The notes: generated by a model from the letters alone, not told the origin. A stretch of 7,878 nt of DNA from JAGLHV01 sp023132075 [NCBI: bacterium] (GCA_023132075.1 JAGLYT010000069.1:1-7878); one strand, 5' to 3'. Numbered from the stretch's first letter, positions 1-7,878 are shown. Translations and numbers: made by a program.

Positions 1-3000
1 AATGGAATAAAGCCTTAAAACAAGCAGGTCTGGAAGAATACGAGGCAGAAACGATTGAGCAGATACTTCAAAATATAATACAAACCAAAAATGTCCCACA
101 AGATTTAATAAAAGAAATAAAAGAAGATAAAAAAAATCAGCGGGAGTTGGGACAGATAGCGAAAACAGTATTACATTTGTCGGATGATGAGGGCGAACAA
201 AAATTGGATGTAGTTAAGTTGGAAAGGACAATAAAATTATTGGAATTGTTAAATATGATCATAAATAAATTAGATAGTTTAAGCAGTGATGAACTTATAA
301 ATGCGGCAGAAGCGGTTAAAGCATTTTGCAATGCGGGATTGATTGATAAAGAAAAGGCAAAAGAGAAAATTTCTCCGTGTTTAGATAAGCTCATAATTAA
401 ATTAGATGATTTAGATGATATTGTATGTATGAATGCAGCACAATCACTCAAAGCGTTTGCTGAAGCAGGATTGATTGATAAAAAGAAATTTTCCCTATAT
501 TTAGATAAACTCAAAGCTAAATTACCAAATGCAGATAGTTATGTCTTTATAACAACTGCAAGAATACTTAAAGGACTTGCTGAAGCAGGATTGATTGATA
601 AGAAAGAAACAAGAAAGGAAATTTCTCCATATTTAGATAAACACATAAATAATTTTGTTACTTTGGGTCATTGGGAATTTCTATGGGTTGCAGAGGCGCT
701 TAATGTTCTTACCAAAACAGGGTTGATTGATAAAGAAGGGACAAAAAAGAAAATTTCCCTGTCTTTAGTTTTAGATAAACTTATGGCTGAATTAAATGGT
801 TCAAACAGGATTGGGAATATGAATGCAGCACAAGCGATTAAAATGTTTGTCGAAGCAGAGTTAATTGATAAGGAAAAAACAGGCGATAAAATTTTTTGGT
901 CTTTAGTTTCGGATAAACTTATGGCTGAGGTAGATGGTTCAAACAGGCTTGGGAAAATGAATGCAGCACAAACCATCAAAATGCTTGTCGAAGCAGAGTT
1001 AATTGATGAAAAGGAAACAGCAAAGAAAATTTCTCTATATTTAGATAAACTCATAGTTGAATTTGGTGATCGGAATAGTGCTGTATGTAGAGATATGACA
1101 GAAGCACTCAATGTGTTTGTTAAAGCAAAGTTGCTTGACAAAGAGAAAACAGCAGAGAAAATTTCTCCATATTTGGATGAACTCATAGTTAAATTGAATG
1201 ATCCACATAGCGATGAATATTTGAATGCATCAAAAGCAATTACGGCACTTGCCGAAGCAGGATTGGTTAATAAAGAGAAAACAGCAGAGAAAATTTCTCC
1301 ATATTTGGAACAACTCATAGTCAGATTAGATGATTCGGAAAGTGCTGTGTGTAAAGATACAGCAGAATCACTTAAAGCCTTTACCAAAGCAGGGTTGATT
1401 GATAAGGAAAAGACAGCTGAAAGAGTTCTTCCATATTTGTCTAAATTTATTACTGATTTAGATAGTTCCGACAAGTATACGCGTAGAAATGCAGCAAGTG
1501 TGATTAAAATGTTTGCCGAAACAGGATGGATTGAGATTGATTATAGTGTGGGAGACATAAAAGAATTATATAAGAACAAAGACGATGCACAGCTCAATAA
1601 TGTGTTTAGAGCGCTTATTATTAAAGCATACTTCCTTTTAAACATAAAAGGCAAATTATTGCCAAAAGATGCAGGATATATAGGGAGTCTCATAAAGAAG
1701 ACGGATGATATAGATGCTCTAAAAGTCATTCTTAATGTAATGGTGTATTTTACTTACCGGAAATCTCCGGAAGCTCAGGATTGGCTGGATAAACAGATGA
1801 GAAATATTTTGGAGAAATCTAAGCAAGAAGGGGAAGGATATATTTCCATAAGTGATAAGGAAAAATTAATTATCGGGTTTACCTCTAAAAGTGCCCGCCA
1901 GAGATCTTTAATGACGTTTGTAGTTAGAGAAAATATTGAACCTGAATTAAGAGTTTTTTGTATAAGGGAACTATCTAAAACAGGGATGATTGATAGTGAA
2001 TATTTGGAGATGTTTTATAAAGGAATAGAAGACAAACAAATGAAAAAACATCTAAAAATTATTTCTGATGTATATAATCAATTAAAAGATGAGATTTCTT
2101 CTGATTTTATACCACCTGTTATTTTAATCGAAATGGTAGAAAAAGGAGAGATAGATATAAAGACTTTAAAACAAAATTATAAAGGAATTAAAAAATTAGA
2201 AGAAACTAAAGATGTTACTGTAATTATTCGTGGATTAGCGAAAGACGATGAATTATTGCTTGCCTACTATTGTTTTAGTCGTCCGGACTTTATTTATCCC
2301 GGAGTAGTTTTTATGAGTTTTGAACGATTTAAAAAAATTATTGAGGATGCATATAATAATCTTTCTAAAGTGGATGAAAGCGTAATTAATGATATATTAA
2401 AAGATGCTTTTATTAAAGCCGGTGTATCTAAAAAAGAAGCGGAAGAAATAGCAGAAAGTTTAATAAAAGGTGGTCCGCCTTTACCGAAAAATTCAAAATA
2501 TTTAGATAAAAAAGGCAATTTTATTCCTCAGAAAATAGAATTGGGACAAAGAATGCCTGACAGAATCCCAGAGCTTAAGAAAGCAGAAGAAAGCTTTGAT
2601 TTGGCGAAAGAGAGTATAATAAAGATTCTCAAGATAAATTTTTTATTAAAGAGCATAAATAGAGGGCTGGAAAAAATAGTGGATGGAGAAAAAAGAGATA
2701 TTAAAGAAAAGTACGATACTATCTTAGAATCCTTGAGCAGTATAGGAGATATAACAGAAGTTTTTGAAGAACTTATTAAATTAAATAATCAAATTTATAC
2801 CGCTTCAGATATTGTAGTTGAAGAAAGATTAGAGAAAGATGTGAAAAGAATAATAAAGAAAGCGGATAAATTAAGATATTCTAATGTTATAATGAAAAAA
2901 ATAAAGGAAGATGGAACAGAAAGGCAGGATTTTAGTTTTGATAATATAAATATAGGATTATTAAGGAATGCTATGGAGAGGATGGTTAAAAAGTTTAATG

Positions 3001-6000
3001 CATATAAAAAAGGTAAAAAACTTATTGAATTAGAGGAAAGAGTATTGAAGAAAGAGAAGGATCCAAATTCGGAAGAAATAACAGCACAGGATATATTAAG
3101 ATTTATGTTCAGAGGTATTGAGGGAGAAGCGAATATTGAGAATAAGGGGCTTAGAGGAATATTTAATGAATCTTTGGGAGATTTGGTGGGAAGTTTCGGC
3201 AATTATGAAGTTATTTTTAGGGATGAAGGAGTAGATTTCTTCAGAGGTAGTGTGGTGGTATGGCTTGATTATGTAAATAAGTGGAATATATTTGAATCGC
3301 TAAAATTTTCAGATGGGGCACAATGTTGTAACAGTTCGGATCCAAAAATAAACAGTATTTATGGTGGGGGGATATACGATAGAAATGCTCATCGTTGGAT
3401 TTTAGATATGCCAACAGGATTTTTTCAAATAAGTACGGAGTCAAGAGGGGGGGAACATTTAGGTTGGTTAAAAGAGTGGATGGGATTAGATGAAGAAGGA
3501 TTACCCTTTGTTGGTTCAAATTATATTTATCTTAAATCCGGGTATCAGGTTGAAGAGCTTAGCGGTGCTCTTTGGGATAAAATAGAGGAGATATTTAATT
3601 CAATAAAAATATCAAAACTTGCCCAGGCGAGACCAGGACATCCAGCTACTAATTCTTCCCGTCCGCCCAGTGATTATAAGGAAGAATGGTTAAGTTTTAT
3701 TAGATTACAGAGTTTAAAAGATGGTATGCCTATTCAGGCAGATGTAAAATTCACAGGGAATGAACCAATCGAAGGTTCTTTTTTTGTTAAGAAATTAGAA
3801 GCGACCGTTTCTGAGGACAAATTAATGGCAGCTTTTGGCTATAATATAAAAACCTTAATACAGGTTGTCTTAAATATAACGGATGCAGTATTAAACCCGA
3901 TAAACATAATCAATCTGTTTTTAGGGGAGAAGAAGGAAGGAGAAGGAAAAAGAGAATACGAAGTAGAAGTCTCGGAAAAGATAAAAGAAATGATAATAAA
4001 AAACATTCCCCCGGAATTTTTAGAACAGGCAGGGGCAAAAAAAGTACAGGTAAGGGCAAGTACGAGAGAAGATTTGGTAAGTATGAAAGAAATGTGGGCA
4101 ATGGCGGGGTTTGCGAAACACCCTGATAAAGACGATACGTTGGTATTCTATATACATCAGGAATATTTAGATGAGTTAAAAGCATTGGGAACAGACAGAG
4201 ATAATATGCTTGCTGCTTTGGCGAGGCATGAGGTTTGGGAGTATAAATTAGTAAATATATATGGTATATCGCAAAATATAGCCCACCTGATTGTTTCTTC
4301 AAATATAAACAAAGATACGAATGAATGGATTAGAGAAATAAAAAAATCAGGGTTTAGCGAATCAGAAATTAGAGAATTTAAAAAAACAGAAACAGTGAAG
4401 GATATAATTACAAAGATAGCAAATTACAAGAATGTTCCAACAGAACTAATAAGTGAAATAAGAAAAGATAGAGTTTTTCAATGGGGGTTAGAATGGGTTG
4501 CAATGGATATTACAGAAGTAAGAGAAAAAATTCTTAATACCCAAGGTGGGGAAGCTCTGATGCATATAGCCGGTGAGGGAGGAAAAGAGTGTGTTCGTAA
4601 GATGCTTACCTGGCTTTGTAAAGATAAAAGATTAAAGATAATTGCTGAAAGAAAAATCGGGTTTGTGGATTGGAACAATGTTGTTTATGAAGCAATTAAT
4701 GGAAATGCCCTTGATAAACTTCTTGCTTGGTTTGGTCGAGATGATAGATTTGAGATAGTTGCTAAAGGTAAAGATAGTTTTAAAGATTGGCCGAGGTCTA
4801 TTTACAGGGCGAATACAAATAAAATACTTGATAAAATTCTCGGTTTGCTTGGAAATGAAAAAGTACTTAAGAAAATATCTGAGAGAGGAGCTTTGGATGA
4901 ATTAGTAGAGTTTTTAAGCATTACTGCTGCCAGGGATAAAGAACAAATAGATGAAATTTATATTAAAGAGATTTTAATTCGGCTAAATAAAAAAGAGGTA
5001 ATTAGTGATGAAGAATTGCGTTTACTAAATAAAGAACTAATTACTATTTCAAAGACAATTGAAGAAAATATAATAAAAGTAGAGGATCTCCTGGCAAAGT
5101 TATTAATGGAAGAGGTAACAGTTTCACAAACAAAGACAGAGATAGTAGATTTGCCCGGGCGGTTACCGTTACAGGTTAAAGAAGATGAACTTTCACCAAC
5201 TGATAAGATCAAGCTGCAAGTTCTAAGAAAAGTGTTTGCAAAAAAAGAAGTTACCGGTGATGATATTAATAATTATGAGAATATTATTTCAGAAAATGTG
5301 AAAACGCTGATAGAAAAGCAACGAAAGATTAAAACCCCACTTGAAATTTTAAAAGATTTGGCAAAAATAGAAACTACAGCTGAAACAATCAATGTTGTCT
5401 GCTACGTTTATAAAATGATGTATATTCGTATTTCTTTACAGCCAAAAGATTTTTTGCGGGGGGATAATAAGAAATTAAAATTAAAGATTATGGAGATATT
5501 GAGGGAAAACGGTTTATACAAAGACAAATTTTTAAAAGATGTTATAAAATATATTTTTAAGATGCAAGGTATTTGTTACGAATGCGGTGTTATGAACATT
5601 TTAAATGATGCAGAAAGTAGGCAAATCAATGAGAATTCCATAGGATTTATAATTAATACACTTAAAGAGGTTTATGAGGATGAAAGAACCGAGGATATTT
5701 ATATAAAAGAAAATGTCATTAAAACCTTACAAAGAATAGGAACTTATAGTAGGAAGGAATTTGCAGATATAACAATCAGTAAAGTTTTAGACGAGATAGG
5801 AGTTTCTGATAAGATAACTAAAATTCTTGAAGATCTTAATAAAACCGAAGAAAGTAGTTTTCTTAAACTGAAGATTATACGTTCTTTAATAAAAATGGGT
5901 CAAATTGAAAAAGATGAAGCACTTAGTCGGCTTAAAGATTTATTTAATAAGATTCACCATGACTTATTTGACGGTAAAGACATTAATAAAAGTGAGTATT

Positions 6001-7878
6001 CCTGTATGTTGGCGGAAATTGTTTATATTTGTGATAACGAAATTCTTCACATTTCGCAGGGTAAAGGGCTTCATTATTGGCTTTATAATACTTTAAAACT
6101 TTCTATTTTGAGATATATACCCACCCTCAAAGAAGCAAATGAATTGTTATCTATTCAGGAAACCGGAAATGAACCGATAGAGGTTGACATACAATATCCA
6201 AATAGAGACAAAAAGCTAAAAGATTATGTCAGGGGAATAATGACAATATTTGAAGAAGAACTTCTTTCTAAAAAGAATAGATTGACAGAAGAGGAGTTAA
6301 CAGAAATATACACGATAATTGGTGGACAAGCAGGGTTTAAAGACAAATCTGTATTAATATTAGATGAAGAGGAAGAGACAGATCTTTATAATATTTATAA
6401 CGATTTTAGTGTGGGAATATATGCGTTGGAAGAATTAAAGACAAAGTTATTTCTTTATGGAACATTAGCTCATGAGTATGTTCATAATATTCTACATACG
6501 AAATTTAATTTTTTCACTAAAGAGGGAGAAGATAGTGCAGCCATACATGAATTAATAGCAGATTTAGGAGAATCTGCTTTCTTCCACAAAAAATTAAGCA
6601 AAGAAGATGCAATTACGGCAATTAAAAGAGAAACAAAAGAATTGAAATATGGGATATTATGGAGACAGTATGAGAGTGAAAATAAGTCCACATTTATTGT
6701 TAATAAAAGAGATGAACATAAAGTTCCCAAAGCACAATTTTTCTGGATTCTTAAGGGATTAAGAGAAATTGGCGGAGAAGATATCGGAGATGTTGACTTT
6801 AGTAAATTATTTAATAATGCTTTGGAAATTATAGATAAAACTCCTAAAACAGATTATGATAATTTGACACTTAAAGAATTTACAGAAAGATTAATTAAAA
6901 GGTATTATGATATAGAGGTAACTGATGAAGCAATCACAGTAGAAAAAGCAGAGCAAGGTGTAACAGTGTTAACCTATAGAGAAATAAAAAACCTCATTAG
7001 AAAAATAATTGACTCCAAATATAGTGCAGGTGGAGATAATCAGCAGAAATTAAAAGAAATGACAGAGGTGCAGGATAAAATTCTTACCATCCGAGGTGGG
7101 GAAGTCCTAATGTATATAGCCGGTGAGGGAGGAGACGGGTGTTTTGAGAAAATGATTACATGGTTTAGTGTAGGCAATAGATTAAAAATAATTGCTGAAA
7201 GAAAAATCGGGTTTATGGATTGGAATAATGTTATTTATGAAGCAATTAATGGAAATGTCCTTGATAAAGTTCTTGATTTGTTTGGTAAAGATGATAAATT
7301 GGAGATAGTTGCCAAGGACAAAGATGGTTTTAACGACTGGTCGAGGTCTATTTACAAGGCGAATAGAAATAAAACACTTGATGAAATTATTAGTTTGCTT
7401 GAAAATGAGCGAATATTCAATCAAATATCGGAGAGAGGAATTTTAGGTGAATTGGTAGATCTTTTAAACATTGCTGCCGGTGAAGATGGGAAAATAGATG
7501 AAAATGCTATTAGGGCAATTTTAATTAAACTAGGTTTAGAGATTAAAGAAGAAGAACTATCGTTATCTGGATTTTCCGTTTTTGCGCGTAATTTTAAAAC
7601 CTTAATGCAGGTTGTCTTAAAGATAACGGATGCAGTATTAAATCCGATAAACATAATCAATATGTTCTTAGGGGAGAAGAAGGAAGGAGAAGAAAAAAGA
7701 GAATACGAATTTGACGTACTAAAAGAAGTAAGCGACGAAATAATAAAAAAGATACCGGAAGAATTTTTAGTACGGACAGGAATAAAAGAAGTACAAGTAA
7801 GAGGAACTACGAGGGAAGATTTGGTAAATACCGAAAAAATGTGGGCAATGGCCGGATTAGCCAAACATCCTGATAAAA
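1..7878 (+). CDS. Internal part of a giant multidomain protein, open at both ends
   Basis: One reading frame, with codons starting at base 3, runs through the window without a stop: 2,625 complete codons plus one trailing base. Neither a start nor a stop is present, so the true protein is longer than 2,625 residues. The sequence is Lys/Glu/Ile/Leu-rich, predicted mostly helical, and shows no obvious membrane segment; a signal peptide could lie upstream. Residue numbers used here are base/3. In order it holds a helical linker (1-46), ten 44-residue helical repeats (93-515), more solenoid (516-846), a charged helical stretch (847-1023), a Cys-containing compact domain (1057-1202), module A (1278-1433), a second linker (1442-1493), module B (1503-1661), a HEAT-like region (1662-2053), a zinc metallopeptidase-like domain (2054-2286), module B again (2353-2510) and module A again (2527 to the edge). 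Repeated modules and a single protease domain suggest a surface, secreted or predation-type giant protein like those known in Omnitrophota. That role is inferred. The reading frame itself is certain. Confidence 0.95.
3..140 (+). repeat. Helical linker L, copy 0 (follows an unseen module A)
   Basis: Residues 1-46 begin at a Trp and contain KQAGLEE, then NVPQDLIKEIKEDK. The same pattern recurs at 4326-4481: a Trp start, KKSGFSE, then NVPTELISEIRKDR, with about six extra residues between the two motifs. At 4326 the segment directly follows the HEVWE part of module A. Its presence at the very start of this window therefore suggests that another module A ends just upstream. Two short helices and a connector are the likely structure. 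Similarity is modest outside the NVPxxLIxEI core, so homology is probable rather than certain. From here to 278 the sequence continues as charged helix leading into the repeat array. Confidence 0.55.
279..1547 (+). repeat. Ten tandem ~44-residue helical-hairpin repeats (HEAT/ARM-like solenoid)
   Basis: Units start at 279, 411, 531, 663, 801, 939, 1071, 1203, 1335 and 1467, with lengths of 44, 40, 44, 46, 46, 44, 44, 44 and 44 residues; the tenth is truncated after its first helix at about 1547. Each unit has a first helix of the type NAAQxxKxFxEAGLIDK, then a second of the type EKTAEKISPYL followed by DKLIxKLDD. The strongest positions are the Ala pair, the Ala/Gly-Leu-Ile-Asp turn, and the Ile-Ser-Pro-Tyr-Leu of helix two. 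This is an alpha-alpha solenoid pattern like HEAT or ARM repeats, normally a protein-binding surface; I cannot assign a named family. Units 7 and 8 share a 38-base identical stretch, and units 4 and 5 share an unusual 46-residue form with an inserted S-L-V, so some units were copied recently. A similar hairpin recurs singly near 1965-2035 and 5857-5950. Confidence 0.9.
1548..2540 (+). other. Irregular helical solenoid region ending in a Pro/Gly-rich break
   Basis: Residues 516-846 of the giant protein are almost entirely amphipathic helix with no recognisable enzyme motif. Pieces still resemble the preceding repeats: RELSKTGMIDSEYLEMF (from 1965) and KDAFIKAGVSKKEAEEI (from about 2400) follow the same helix, Ala/Thr-Gly-hydrophobic turn, helix scheme. 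They may be diverged members of the same solenoid. The helical run is broken by GGPPLPKNSKYLDKKGNF (from 2469), a likely boundary before the next domain. No family is recognised. Confidence 0.5.
2541..3070 (+). other. Long charged helical, coiled-coil-like stretch
   Basis: Residues 847-1023 are dominated by Lys, Glu, Leu and Ile with few Gly or Pro. Examples are ELKKAEESFDLAKESI, the following KIVDGEKRDIKEKY, and EERLEKDVKRIIKKADK. The pattern fits long surface helices or helical bundles, possibly a spacer between the solenoid and the compact domain that follows. The heptad regularity was judged by eye only. No catalytic or binding motif is seen. Confidence 0.4.
3171..3606 (+). other. Compact alpha/beta-like domain with a Cys-Cys pair, possibly GNAT-like
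   Basis: Composition changes here: Trp, Gly, Tyr and Phe rise and the lysine-rich helices stop. Notable elements are FFRGSVVVWLDY, SDGAQCCNSSDP with adjacent cysteines at residues 1108-1109 (3324-3329), a strand-like WILDMPTGFFQISTES, GWLKEWMGLDEEGLPFVGSN, and a closing helix VEELSGALWDKIEEIF. Alternating strand-like and helix-like pieces after a Cys-bearing loop recall N-acetyltransferase-like (GNAT) folds seen in large proteins of candidate phyla. I do not see a certain acetyl-CoA-binding loop, so activity is unproven. The domain ends at a Pro/Ser linker. A fold assignment needs structure prediction; the existence of a separate folded domain is the firmer statement. Confidence 0.35.
3630..3773 (+). 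other. Pro/Ser linker and TGNEPIE segment
   Basis: RPGHPATNSSRPPSD (3630-3674) is a flexible Pro/Ser/Asn-rich linker, the clearest one in the window. It is followed by a short stretch ending in TGNEPIE (3753-3773). The same seven residues occur again at 6162-6182, just before the metallopeptidase domain, with differing third-position bases. The shared heptapeptide may mark the edge of a small beta-strand element that precedes folded modules. Confidence 0.45.
3834..4299 (+). repeat. Module A, copy 1, with HEVWE metal-site-like motif
   Basis: Residues 1278-1376 align without a gap to the end of the window at a constant offset of 3,747 bases; I count 69 of 99 identical residues. The most conserved parts are ITDAVLNPINIIN, FLGEKKEGE, TREDLV and MWAMAG followed by AKHPDK. 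The second half, present only here, reads LVFYIHQEYLDELKALG, then AALARHEVWEYK, then a short loop and AHLIVSS. HEVWE (residues 1409-1413) with a second His at 1428 (4284) looks like a metal-binding or degenerate peptidase helix (HExxE, not HExxH). A strand, helix, HExx-helix order resembles small zinc peptidases, but the second motif His is replaced by Glu, so catalysis is doubtful. I recall similar ALARHE..E motifs in Omnitrophota proteins; that is memory, not a search. Confidence 0.8.
4326..4481 (+). repeat. Helical linker L, copy 1, between modules A and B
   Basis: Residues 1442-1493 start at a Trp, carry IKKSGFSESEIREFK, and then NVPTELISEIRKDR. This matches the segment that opens the window (3-140), with about six residues more in the middle. 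Here it sits immediately between the HEVWE half of module A and module B, which defines it as the element following A. Two or three short helices are likely. No function is recognised. Confidence 0.55.
4509..4985 (+). repeat. Module B, copy 1: ankyrin-like 39-residue repeats
   Basis: This module of about 159 residues recurs at 7059-7532. Over the 138 residues I compared, about 90 are identical. Inside it are two units of exactly 39 residues: 4629-4745 (RLKIIAERKIGF, then DWNNVVYEAINGNALDKLLAWF) and 4746-4862 (RFEIVAKGKDSF, then DWPRSIYRANTNKILDKILGLL). They are flanked by a partial unit before (LMHIAGEGGKECVRKMLTWL) and one after (ISERGALDELVEFL). The helix, Ala-x-x-Gly/Asn-Asn, helix pattern resembles ankyrin repeats, which are usually protein-binding, but the classic TPLH motif is absent and the unit is longer than the usual 33. 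A separate solenoid type is equally possible. Confidence 0.75.
4986..6161 (+). other. HEAT-like helical region between module B and the peptidase domain
   Basis: Residues 1662-2053 are helical throughout. Recognisable helix pairs include ENVIKTLQRIGTYSRKEF (from about 5710) and LKIIRSLIKMGQIEKDEALS (from about 5869), the latter very like the 44-residue units at 279-1547. A short low-complexity stretch near 5100-5200 (VTVSQTKTEIVDLPGRLP) probably separates module B from this solenoid. One C-Y-E-C pair (5574-5585) could bind metal only with partners elsewhere; no second CxxC is visible. No enzyme motif is seen. Confidence 0.45.
6162..6860 (+). other. Gluzincin-like zinc metallopeptidase domain
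   Basis: The domain carries LAHEYVHNILH with the zinc-binding HExxH at residues 2157-2161 (6471-6485), then HELIAD with Glu 2183 (6549-6551) 22 residues after the second His. It ends with DEHKVPKAQFFWIL, His 2239 (6717-6719). This order matches the gluzincin clan, in which HExxH and a downstream Glu bind zinc. In thermolysin the motif NExxSD supplies that Glu, and a later His before a helix stabilises the transition state. Spacing is close to, but not the same as, thermolysin. A strand-like KSVLILDEEEE precedes the active-site helix, and FSKLFNNALEII resembles the C-terminal helices of such peptidases. All expected catalytic residues are present, so an active protease is likely. Family (M4-like or another gluzincin) and substrate are not determined. 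It lies between a HEAT-like solenoid and module B; self-processing of the giant chain is possible but speculative. Confidence 0.7.
7059..7532 (+). repeat. Module B, copy 2: ankyrin-like 39-residue repeats
   Basis: This is a second copy of the 4509-4985 module at a constant offset of 2,550 bases up to about 7475, with one single-residue gap near the end. The 39-residue units lie at 7179-7295 and 7296-7412. The first unit is 32 of 39 identical to its counterpart, the second 25 of 39. Exact nucleotide matches reach about 27 bases around 7185-7215, including synonymous positions, which points to a fairly recent duplication or gene conversion. Here B follows the peptidase domain and precedes module A, the reverse of the first occurrence. 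Confidence 0.8.
7581..7878 (+). repeat. Module A, copy 2, cut by the window edge
   Basis: Ninety-nine residues align without a gap to 3834-4130. They include ITDAVLNPINIIN, FLGEKKEGE, TREDLV and the MWAMAG end; 69 of 99 residues are identical. Both copies carry a 34-base all-purine tract (3923-3956 and 7670-7703) encoding the GEKKEGE-KRE part. The HEVWE half expected from copy 1 would fall just past the window end. The reading frame is still open here, so the protein continues. Confidence 0.85.

Noticed and set aside
668-1474. Long minus-strand open frame (268 codons) with an apparent repeat structure
   Set aside because: It is the antisense of the 44-residue repeat array; its periodicity simply mirrors the plus-strand repeats, and the plus frame is far longer and uninterrupted.
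3923-3956. 34-base all-purine tract as a possible regulatory or triplex-forming element
   Set aside because: It encodes GEKKEGE-KRE and is repeated as part of the duplicated module A, so coding constraint and duplication explain it.
5574-5585. C-Y-E-C as a zinc finger
   Set aside because: Only a single CxxC is present, with no second Cys/His pair within a plausible distance.
5905-6096. Plus-strand 63-codon open frame in a different frame
   Set aside because: It overlaps the HEAT-like region of the giant frame completely; its hydrophobic content comes from a shifted reading of that sequence.
7421-7864. Minus-strand open frame of 147 codons, and others such as 2795-3202, 3910-4302 and 4958-5212
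   Set aside because: They are Ser/Leu/Phe/Ile-rich antisense shadows produced by the purine-rich, AT-rich coding strand. They lie wholly inside the giant frame and show no family motif.

Overview
The whole 7,878-base window lies inside one uninterrupted plus-strand reading frame. Codons start at base 3 and every multiple of 3. I read 2,625 consecutive sense codons with no stop, and the frame is open at both edges, so the start codon, signal sequence, promoter, stop and terminator all lie outside. I saw no intergenic gap, RNA gene, insertion sequence or CRISPR array. The open frames on the minus strand and in the other plus frames are shadows of this gene.

The DNA is A+T-rich and clearly purine-rich on the coding strand. 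AGA/AGG arginine, ATA isoleucine and AAA/GAA codons are frequent, and no in-frame TGA is seen, so the standard bacterial code fits. The protein is Lys/Glu/Ile/Leu-rich and mostly helical, with no convincing membrane segment. A giant, modular, repeat-rich protein with shuffled domains and embedded metallopeptidase-like domains resembles the giant proteins of Omnitrophota (formerly OP3) and related candidate phyla. That placement is an inference, not something the sequence proves.

Layout (residue = base/3): (1) 3-140, a helical linker, first copy (L0). (2) 279-1547, ten tandem helical-hairpin repeats of about 44 residues, HEAT/ARM-like. (3) 1548-2540, further irregular helical solenoid, ending in a Pro/Gly-rich break. 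(4) 2541-3070, a long charged helical or coiled-coil-like stretch. (5) 3171-3606, a compact alpha/beta-like domain with a Cys-Cys pair, possibly GNAT-like. (6) 3630-3674, a Pro/Ser linker, followed by a small segment containing TGNEPIE. (7) 3834-4299, module A copy 1, with an HEVWE metal-site-like motif. (8) 4326-4481, linker copy 2 (L1). (9) 4509-4985, module B copy 1, containing two exact-length 39-residue ankyrin-like repeats. (10) 4986-6161, a HEAT-like helical region. (11) 6162-6860, a gluzincin-like zinc metallopeptidase domain with HEYVH, HELIAD and DEHKVP motifs. (12) 7059-7532, module B copy 2. (13) 7581-7878, module A copy 2, cut by the window edge.

Modules A and B each occur twice, but in opposite order (A-L-B, then B-A). 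The linker that follows module A also opens the window, so another module A probably lies just upstream. The picture is a giant protein built by duplication and reshuffling of a small set of modules, with solenoid binding surfaces around at least one probably active protease domain. Function, cell location and organism cannot be settled from this window.
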